Notes under the pieces: model-generated
Seen by the model: the letters and a program-made list of their open reading frames with translations, nothing else
What the model was told of the DNA's origin: nothing
Databases searched by the model: none
NCBI GenBank assembly: GCA_021772165.1
Contig: JAJFMM010000124.1
Coordinates: 1-5,919 of the forward strand
Origin: Chlamydiota bacterium
GTDB taxonomy: Bacteria > Chlamydiota > Chlamydiia > Chlamydiales > SM23-39
Direction of reading: 5' to 3'
Length of the DNA stretch: 5,919 nt
Shown: one piece after another, positions 1 through 4,116 of the stretch
How the letters are laid out: the number at the start of each line of letters is the position of its first letter
How positions within the stretch are numbered: position 1 is the stretch's first letter
Program-made: the position numbers and the translations under genes

Positions 1-94
1 AATTGGGCTGCAGGAGATGGCAGCCTTGTCAAAAACAGATCCGCGTGAGATCCTATGCCACTTTAATGAGCGTATTCCACGATTTTATTTATAA
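1..94 (+). CDS. 3' end of an unidentified protein gene (partial)
   Basis: An open frame enters from the left edge and reads, from base 2, IGLQEMAALSKTDP followed by REILCHFNERIPRFYL, ending at TAA 92-94. Only 30 residues are visible. They look like an ordinary soluble C-terminus ending in a basic/aromatic stretch (RIPRFYL). I do not recognise the family and assign no function. The next frame starts 12 bases after the stop, with a ribosome-binding site overlapping this stop, so the two were probably co-transcribed. It could also be a chance open frame, but the composition and tight coupling to the next start favour a real gene. Confidence 0.55.
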   Translation, partial: IGLQEMAALSKTDPREILCHFNERIPRFYL

Positions 95-106
95 AAGGTC
101 CCTCCT

Positions 107-286
107 ATGACCCATTCCGTTGCCCTTGTGAATCAACCAGATGAGAGTGCTCCTGCAGCAGCCCCTCTTGATCTTCCCGCACAGCACCTCACAGAGCGTA
201 CAGCGCTTATAGCACTCCGTTCTTTAGTGCGTGCTATTACTTGTACATCCGTATGGAATAGACCTGTTTGTGTGCAAAGACTCTGA
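107..286 (+). CDS. 59-residue protein, probably a truncated gene start
   Basis: ATG at 107 follows AAAGG (94-98) with an 8-base spacer, just after the upstream stop, as expected for a second cistron. The product begins MTHSVALVNQPDESAPAAAP and continues with an Ala/Pro/Leu-rich segment, then RTALIALRSLVRAI, which could form an amphipathic helix. No domain, signal peptide or convincing membrane segment is visible. The TGA stop (284-286) falls exactly where similarity to the 3' flank of the transporter gene at 2827-4062 begins (base 285). The last residues and the stop were therefore probably created by a rearrangement, and the original protein was longer. It may be a non-functional 5' remnant or a small protein in its own right; function unknown. 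Confidence 0.45.
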   Translation: MTHSVALVNQPDESAPAAAPLDLPAQHLTERTALIALRSLVRAITCTSVWNRPVCVQRL

Positions 287-455
287 AGTTAAGCGATTCT
301 TTTTTTCGAGCAGCTCTTGATCAGCAGAAGTAGGAACCCAATTCCATAAAAGACGGCTGAAGAGTAGAAGATAAAATTCATATTACTCTCTGCTAAAAAG
401 GGATAGATTAGCCAGTCTAATGACTGAAAACAATTGGGTGAAACTAATGGCGTTA
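285..455 (-). pseudogene. Decayed 3'-end copy of the MFS transporter gene at 2827-4062
   Basis: Read on the minus strand, this piece encodes FQSLDWLIYPFLAESN, NFIFYSSAVFYGIGF and CSKKRIA then stop. These match the C-terminus of the transporter at 2827-4062 (FQSLGWLIYPF, LAESN, NFIFYSSAVFYAVGF, CSKKRIA). At DNA level, 285-313 equals 2823-2851 (29 identical bases) and 350-384 equals 2888-2922 (35 identical bases). A 12-base in-frame deletion relative to the full gene removes four residues of the Gly-Gly-Leu-Leu segment. Similarity fades at about 455 and may continue, badly decayed, to about 475. The frame stays open to about 606 on the minus strand, but that upstream part does not resemble the transporter. 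With only about one and a half of twelve helices, it cannot be a working transporter. Confidence 0.85.
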
Positions 456-478
456 AGCTAGCCGTTGAAGCATGCCCG

Positions 479-491
479 GTGAGTCTCTGAA
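479..491. repeat. 13-bp direct repeat, copy 1 (GTGAGTCTCTGAA)
   Basis: The same 13 bases occur at 2762-2774. Copy 1 lies about 25 bases beyond the clear end of the transporter fragment. Copy 2 lies in the 3' flank of the full transporter gene. The shared core CTCTGAA also occurs at 281-287, at the other boundary of the fragment. The match could be chance at this length, but its placement at both loci involved in the duplication is suggestive. Confidence 0.45.
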
Positions 492-600
492 CTAGGAAGT
501 CTTGGAAGCCTAAAGCGCGTCGTGAGTAACGGAAAAGTCTCTCAGGCACGGAGTGATGAGCTTTCTTGAGGGATTTAGAATAGTAAGTGATTTTTTTACA

Positions 601-628
601 TTGCACTTTTTTCTCCCGTCATTAAAAT
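601..628 (+). promoter_or_regulatory. Putative housekeeping-sigma promoter for the gene at 658
   Basis: TTGCAC (601-606) could serve as the -35 element and TAAAAT (623-628) as the -10 element, with a 16-base spacer. The -10 matches the TATAAT consensus at five of six bases. The -35 keeps the leading TTG only. Transcription would begin near 635, inside the inverted repeat described next, giving a short leader before the start codon at 658. This is consensus matching by eye and is not proof of a promoter. Confidence 0.4.
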
Positions 629-643
629 TGCGGGCAATTTTAA
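622..643 (+). promoter_or_regulatory. Perfect 9-bp inverted repeat (operator or leader hairpin)
   Basis: TTAAAATTG (622-630), the loop CGGG (631-634) and CAATTTTAA (635-643) form a perfect hairpin with a four-base loop. It overlaps the proposed -10 element and start site and ends four bases before the Shine-Dalgarno sequence. On DNA it could be a repressor operator. In RNA it could be a hairpin next to the ribosome-binding site, if transcription starts upstream of 622. It is not followed by a T-run, so it does not look like an intrinsic terminator. Confidence 0.5.
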
Positions 644-646
644 CCC

Positions 647-652
647 AGGAGG
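647..652 (+). promoter_or_regulatory. Consensus ribosome-binding site AGGAGG that fixes the start at 658
   Basis: AGGAGG followed by five A residues and then ATG 658. This decides the start. The frame is open further upstream (GTG 553, ATG 556), but those starts would read through the promoter-like elements and the hairpin, and none has a comparable site. Confidence 0.8.
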
Positions 653-657
653 AAAAA

Positions 658-1353
658 ATGTACGGTGCAGATTTCTATGATGTGGCTTACGGCCCCAATG
701 GTTGTTGTAACCACAGTGCCCCAGATTACAGTCGGGAAACTAGCGCAGGTGAAGTTCCTATCGGCGATTTTGGAGGTCGGGAATACGAGGCGCGCGCAGG
801 AGTAGGAACCAGGGAGTCTTCTCAATTCAGCGACCGCGACCACTCGGCAGAGGAAAGAGCGTCTAATGCATTTCACAATACCATGGGAAGCGGGGAAACG
901 CCGGGCGTAACAAGAGCCTCTCGCGGAGGGAGCTCCTTTAGAGCTTCTATGCGACAACCGAGTCCATCTAGACCCTCTCGAGGAGATTACCACCACTCGG
1001 CAGAGGAGAGGGCGTCTAACGAAACAAGAACTTCTTATGAAGCTTCAGGGCTCTTTGGTCGAGCAGCTAGCGGTATCCCTGGACTTAGAGCAGCAACCGA
1101 CATGGGAGCCAATCTTTTTGGCTTCGGAAGGCCTACAGTTAATGCAGTCGACGACGAAAATGCGGCAGAATCTGCGCAAGCAGATAAAGAAGAGGGTGAT
1201 ACTTCTGGTGGAGGTAATGACACCGCTGCTGCCGATAATTCTGGTGGTTGGTTTAGCGATCTTTGGGACAAACTCAATGATCCTGATTCTAATCTAGGGG
1301 ATCTTATTAATGCTGCATCGGATGAGCGAGATAACCGGTACCCCGGAAATTAA
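658..1353 (+). CDS. 231-residue Gly/Ser/Ala-rich orphan protein with a duplicated HSAEERASN peptide
   Basis: I do not recognise a family. The start is set by AGGAGG at 647-652. The N-terminus reads MYGADFYDVAYGPNGCCNHS, with a Cys pair at 16-17 and no Sec signal peptide. Residues 20-125 are hydrophilic, rich in Ser, Arg, Gly and Glu, and carry HSAEERASN at 62-70 and again at 113-121. Residues 130-160 are Gly/Ala-rich with scattered hydrophobics (SGLFGRAASGIPGLRAA, GANLFGFG). Residues 163-197 are acidic and Gly-rich, probably disordered. The C-terminus (198-231) has a short amphipathic segment, WFSDLWDKLNDPDSNLGDLI, then a charged tail. No transmembrane helix is obvious. The composition would suit a protein exported by a non-Sec route, such as a type III effector of a chlamydia, or a structural linker, but this is only inference. 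The gene converges with the permease and shares its TTAA stop region. Confidence 0.75.
   Translation: MYGADFYDVAYGPNGCCNHSAPDYSRETSAGEVPIGDFGGREYEARAGVGTRESSQFSDRDHSAEERASNAFHNTMGSGETPGVTRASRGGSSFRASMRQPSPSRPSRGDYHHSAEERASNETRTSYEASGLFGRAASGIPGLRAATDMGANLFGFGRPTVNAVDDENAAESAQADKEEGDTSGGGNDTAAADNSGGWFSDLWDKLNDPDSNLGDLINAASDERDNRYPGN
841..867 (+). repeat. Peptide-coding repeat HSAEERASN, copy 1
   Basis: It encodes residues 62-70 of the orphan protein. Against copy 2 (994-1020) it is identical at 24 of 27 bases. All three differences are third-position synonymous changes (GAA/GAG, AGA/AGG, AAT/AAC), so the peptide is fully conserved while the DNA has drifted. Confidence 0.85.
994..1020 (+). repeat. 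Peptide-coding repeat HSAEERASN, copy 2
   Basis: It encodes residues 113-121, 51 residues after copy 1. The preceding residues are also related (DRD before copy 1, DYH before copy 2). The sequence between copies does not form a longer repeat that I can see, so this is a spaced motif and not a tandem array. Confidence 0.85.
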
Positions 1354-2642
1354 GCCCTTTTAGGGAGTCTTTTTGAGACGTTAGTCATGTAAAGGGCTCC
1401 CGCTAAACAAAAACAAAACGCCAGAACAATTACTGGAATTGGTCCAAATAGAGATCCAAGAGTGCCTCCAAGAGCCGGAATAAAAGCGCCTCGAACCCCA
1501 ACCATCAAAACATTTACCCCAGAGAACCGCGTGCTATCCTCATCCCCCGAAAAAATAGGGCCAGATAGATTCCAAAGTAAATGACTACCGGCCTGAGCAA
1601 TCCCATATACAAGACTGGAAAGATAGAAGATCGGGCTAAAAGAGATAGAGCAGAGGGTTAGAATCAGGTACAGAGCAAATCCCAAGAGCACGTTCCTAAG
1701 CAATCTTTCAATTCTTCTTTCAGAAATCATCTTCCACCAGAAATAAACAGAAGAGATCACTCCCAGCCCCATAAGAACTGACCTTCCAATCGCAACTTCA
1801 GAAGATGACAGGCAAAGATTATCTACATAAATAAGGGGAAGTACTGGAGCCATCAACATCAAGCCAGCTCCTCCCATCATAAATCCGCACTGAAAGCGGA
1901 AGAAACCTTCATTTTCTCTCAGGAGAACAAAGACATTTTTCCACGGGGTAATTAGTCTGCTAATGATTTTTCTGTCTTCGGAGGACCTTTCTTCTTGGGG
2001 AGAGGCCTTTGCGACGTTAAAATGTATGGTAAGGCTAACCAAGCTTATTGCTGCTGCGATTGCGAACGCACGCCACCATATAAAAAATTCTGAATCAAGT
2101 AGGCAGACTATCGCTATCCCAAACAAAACACTTTCAGTGAAGGTCAATGCAAAACAGAGGCAGTAGTTTTTCTCTCTACTCCCTTCTTTTATATTTATTT
2201 TTAGGATCTCTATGAAAGCGGGGGTGCCCGACTTTTTAAAAAGCTCGTATATTGCACAGCAACATATAAAGTACCAGGAGTTTGGAAATAGAGGGAGAAG
2301 TAGGAAGGGGGCTCTAGCAAAGAACCATGCCAAAATCAAATTTCTTCTTAGTGAGTGTCTATTTTGATGGAGCCCAGAACTCCAGTAAAAAGAAAGAACA
2401 GGAAGCAAGGGGCGTAGAGAAGAAAGAATTGATAGTTGAAGCAAAGATGCTCCAAGCTCTTTTCGCAGGATAAATGGGGCTAGAGCGTATAAAACCACAA
2501 AAGGCTCGCTGGCTATGCTTGTCCAGAAAAGGAAACTTCTGGTTCTTTTGCTAGCCCTTTCTTCACGCACTTCCGGTATAGAATCAGCAATACTCATATA
2601 AGCCATCCGTATAGCTAAAGGAGTATAGAGAGAATCGGGCAA
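1350..2642 (-). CDS. MFS-like membrane permease, substrate unknown
   Basis: The 430-residue product is polytopic and has the length usual for major facilitator superfamily transporters. A charged N-terminal tail of about 35 residues precedes a first hydrophobic segment at about 37-59 (FLFWTSIASEPFVVLYALAP). Others lie at about 66-87, 101-119, 122-135, 160-204 and, after a charged central loop (about 206-232), in a C-terminal bundle ending GTLGSLFGPIPVIVLAF. The loop expected to carry motif A reads SSGLHQNRHSLRRN, so only the basic character survives. That makes this a divergent member and the substrate is not predictable. Start: TTG 2642 has GAGGG seven bases upstream. The in-frame ATGs at residues 13 and 16 have no clear site, yet remain possible because the extra residues are not in a helix. 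By eye it is more AT-rich than lepA. Its stop overlaps the stop of the convergent orphan gene. Confidence 0.75.
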   Translation of the reverse strand: MPDSLYTPLAIRMAYMSIADSIPEVREERASKRTRSFLFWTSIASEPFVVLYALAPFILRKELGASLLQLSILSSLRPLLPVLSFYWSSGLHQNRHSLRRNLILAWFFARAPFLLLPLFPNSWYFICCCAIYELFKKSGTPAFIEILKINIKEGSREKNYCLCFALTFTESVLFGIAIVCLLDSEFFIWWRAFAIAAAISLVSLTIHFNVAKASPQEERSSEDRKIISRLITPWKNVFVLLRENEGFFRFQCGFMMGGAGLMLMAPVLPLIYVDNLCLSSSEVAIGRSVLMGLGVISSVYFWWKMISERRIERLLRNVLLGFALYLILTLCSISFSPIFYLSSLVYGIAQAGSHLLWNLSGPIFSGDEDSTRFSGVNVLMVGVRGAFIPALGGTLGSLFGPIPVIVLAFCFCLAGALYMTNVSKRLPKRA

Positions 2643-2709
2643 ATATACACCCTCAACACAAAAAATCCTTAAATAGCTAAACCAGTGCAGCCAGTCTCGA
2701 AGCGTTCAG

Positions 2710-2723
2710 AGACAGATCTGTCT
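2710..2723. promoter_or_regulatory. Perfect 14-bp palindrome AGACAGATCTGTCT
   Basis: The sequence equals its own reverse complement over all 14 bases and lies 67 bases upstream of the permease start. A loopless palindrome of this size suits binding by a dimeric regulator (TetR- or MarR-type operators look like this), but no regulator gene is present in the window, so the role is inferred. Confidence 0.4.
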
Positions 2724-2761
2724 TGTCATAGGCATTGAGCATAGATGTGCTCGCATAGACT

Positions 2762-2774
2762 GTGAGTCTCTGAA
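2762..2774. repeat. 13-bp direct repeat, copy 2 (GTGAGTCTCTGAA)
   Basis: Identical to 479-491. It lies 53 bases beyond the stop of the full-length transporter, partly inside the left arm of the inverted repeat 2769-2777/2816-2824. Confidence 0.45.
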
Positions 2775-2824
2775 TCTGAAAGTTCTGAGTCAAGAGCTCT
2801 AATGTGTTACGTCAGAGATTCAGA
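2769..2824 (-). other. Inverted repeat just after the transporter stop
   Basis: TCTGAATCT (2769-2777) is the exact reverse complement of AGATTCAGA (2816-2824), with 38 bases between. In the minus-strand transcript it lies immediately 3' of the transporter stop codon (2827-2829). No T-run follows on the minus strand, so a standard intrinsic terminator is not supported. It could stabilise a 3' end. The arm at 2816-2824 overlaps the boundary of the duplicated segment (2823). Confidence 0.35.
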
Positions 2825-2826
2825 AG

Positions 2827-4062
2827 TTAAGCGATTCTTTTTTTCGAGCAGCGCTGGATCATTAGAAGTAGGAACCCAACTGCATAGAAGACGGCTGAAG
2901 AGTAGAAGATAAAATTCATATTGCTCTCTGCTAGAAGGCCGCCCAAAAAAGGATAGATCAGCCAACCCAGCGACTGAAACGATTGGGTAAAACCCATCGC
3001 TCTACCTTGCGCCTCTTCGGGAGCCGATGTAGAAACCAGCGTAATGTTATTGGTCATGGCTAGAGGTGCTATCAGAGCAATGGACCAGTAAAAGAGAGAG
3101 AACGTGGGGAGAGTGGCAGCGAGCGGCATAAAGGGTAAAACCAATCCAACAACCAGCATTGAAAAGAGCGAAAGCGAGATGCTGGGAAACCATTTGATCA
3201 GAATTCTATTTAAGACACCTCCTCCTACAGCCCAGAAAAAGCAGAGAATCGCCATATAGTAGGCTATGGTTTTAGGATCGCTATGGTACTGCTCAAGTCC
3301 GATCGGTGCGTACCACTGCATAGGAAGTCCCCATCCCAGAGTCCAAAACAGCACGACAAAAAGATAGAGGCGCAAAGAGGGCATGCGGATCGCATCTCTA
3401 ATCTCCTTAAATGATTTGCTGAGCTTAAATTGAGCCTTTCCTTTTGGGCGATGTGTCTCGTCGAGCCATGCGAAAACGCTGATATAAGAGAGTGCCGTGA
3501 GGATGGCGGCAATCCAGAAAGGCAGTGCGCAGGTGGCAGATGAATTGAGGTCAATCAGGAAGCCGCCGAGTGTCATGGAGACAATGGCGCTGATTCCCAG
3601 CGTTACAGCCCAGAGGCCTAGATTTTTACTTCGCTGTTTGGGGTCCGGACTTAGATCGGAGATGCCGGCTAGGCAGACACTCATATTCCCTGCAAAAAAT
3701 CCTGTCAAAGCGCGTGCAAAAAGGAGGAGGTAGTAGTTCTTCGTCAAGATGCTAAAAGCTGCAAGCGCATGTCCTACAATCGTTCCGAATAGTGTGTAGA
3801 TCAGCGTTCTTTTTCTTCCTACCTGATCAGCAAAATCTCCCCAGAAGGGCGCTGCAAAAAAGAGGAAGAAGGGAAAAATTCCTAAAAGGACTCCGAGAAG
3901 TAGATTGCGGGTGCCTATCGAATAGTCTACGGAAAAAAGGCCAAAGGCTGGATCGAGAACGATTGGAGCAAAGAGAATTAAAACAATGCTGAAGGCGAAG
4001 TTATCGACGAAGGATACACTTAAGAGTGCTAAAAGCGATCTTGTGCGGTGGCTTTTTTTCAG
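2827..4062 (-). CDS. MFS transporter (drug:H+ antiporter-like) with an apparent CTG start
   Basis: The frame encodes 411 residues if begun at CTG 4062-4060, the normal length for this superfamily. Residues 1-105 lie upstream of the first conventional start (TTG 3747). They contain the first two helices (about 10-37 and 52-72) and a textbook motif A between helices 2 and 3, GDFADQVGRKR at 75-85. Helix 4 carries RALTGFFAG (117-125), and helix 5 a motif-C-like GISAIVSMTLGG (156-167) lacking the usual Pro. A charged central loop (DETHRPKGK) divides the two halves. The C-terminal half includes PEEAQGRAMGF, typical of the helix 10-11 region, and ends CSKKRIA. AGAGG lies seven bases before CTG, partly inside a hairpin. 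The gene is 54 bases downstream of lepA. Family assignment is firm. Substrate is unknown. The start could instead reflect a mutated ATG. Confidence 0.85.
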   Translation of the reverse strand: MKKSHRTRSLLALLSVSFVDNFAFSIVLILFAPIVLDPAFGLFSVDYSIGTRNLLLGVLLGIFPFFLFFAAPFWGDFADQVGRKRTLIYTLFGTIVGHALAAFSILTKNYYLLLFARALTGFFAGNMSVCLAGISDLSPDPKQRSKNLGLWAVTLGISAIVSMTLGGFLIDLNSSATCALPFWIAAILTALSYISVFAWLDETHRPKGKAQFKLSKSFKEIRDAIRMPSLRLYLFVVLFWTLGWGLPMQWYAPIGLEQYHSDPKTIAYYMAILCFFWAVGGGVLNRILIKWFPSISLSLFSMLVVGLVLPFMPLAATLPTFSLFYWSIALIAPLAMTNNITLVSTSAPEEAQGRAMGFTQSFQSLGWLIYPFLGGLLAESNMNFIFYSSAVFYAVGFLLLMIQRCSKKRIA

Positions 4063-4065
4063 AGT

Positions 4066-4084
4066 AGAACCTCTTTTAGGTTCT
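4066..4084 (-). promoter_or_regulatory. Perfect 7-bp hairpin covering the transporter's ribosome-binding site
   Basis: On the minus strand, AGAACCT, a five-base loop AAAAG and AGGTTCT form a perfect stem-loop ending three bases before the CTG start. The only Shine-Dalgarno candidate, AAGAGG, is split between the loop and the 3' arm, so folding would partly hide it. No T-run follows on the minus strand, and only three T follow on the plus strand, so it is a poor terminator for lepA. A role in limiting translation is inferred. Confidence 0.5.
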
Positions 4085-4116
4085 TTGTAGCAGAGTGGAG
4101 GAAATGTTGAGAACGG

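Larger units (their letters stand above)
287..657. other. Gene-free stretch between the truncated frame and the repeat-protein gene
   Basis: This stretch holds the transporter fragment up to about 455, then about 145 bases (456-600) in which I can assign nothing, then the promoter-like elements, hairpin and ribosome-binding site of the downstream gene (601-652). A minus-strand open frame covers 289-606, but only its C-terminal part has a recognisable origin. The unassigned part shows no tRNA-like fold and no insertion-sequence ends that I could see. Confidence 0.6.
2643..2826 (-). promoter_or_regulatory. Structured 184-base intergenic region between the two transporters
   Basis: No gene is seen here. 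The stretch contains a perfect 14-bp palindrome (2710-2723), a 9-bp inverted repeat (2769-2777 with 2816-2824), a spaced direct repeat GCATAGA (2739-2745 and 2753-2759) and GAGCA/TGCTC arms (2737-2741, 2748-2752). I found no convincing -35/-10 pair on the minus strand. A TTGACT (plus-strand AGTCAA, about 2788-2793) lacks a matching -10. It may hold a promoter or operator for the permease, or a transcript end for the preceding transporter. Confidence 0.4.

Noticed and set aside
510..525. GTGAGTAACGG (about 514-524) resembling a 16S rRNA segment
   Set aside because: Only about ten bases match and the flanks do not resemble rRNA, so it is chance.
289..606. 105-codon minus-strand frame as an intact small membrane protein
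   Set aside because: Only its C-terminal half has an origin, as a deleted copy of a transporter end. The rest has no similarity to the transporter and no clear start signal, so it is a chance extension of a fragment.
553..657. Upstream extension of the orphan protein to GTG 553 or ATG 556
   Set aside because: The consensus AGGAGG sits five bases before ATG 658, and the extension would translate through the promoter-like elements and the hairpin. The extra residues (rich in Phe and Leu) do not resemble the rest of the protein.
640..996. Minus-strand 118-codon frame opposite the orphan gene
   Set aside because: It is antisense to a gene with a strong ribosome-binding site and synonymous-only repeat divergence, and it looks like a shadow with many Arg/Ser/Cys residues and no domain.
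841..1020. Repeats as a CRISPR or tandem satellite
   Set aside because: Only two 27-base copies, in frame inside a coding region, with codon-synonymous differences. This is protein-level repetition.
1037..1297. Plus-strand 86-codon frame overlapping the orphan gene in another phase
   Set aside because: No ribosome-binding site and no independent support; the main frame explains the codon pattern.
4066..4084. Hairpin as an intrinsic terminator of lepA
   Set aside because: On the minus strand it is followed by ACTCTGAAAA, with no T-run, and the stem is short and not GC-rich.
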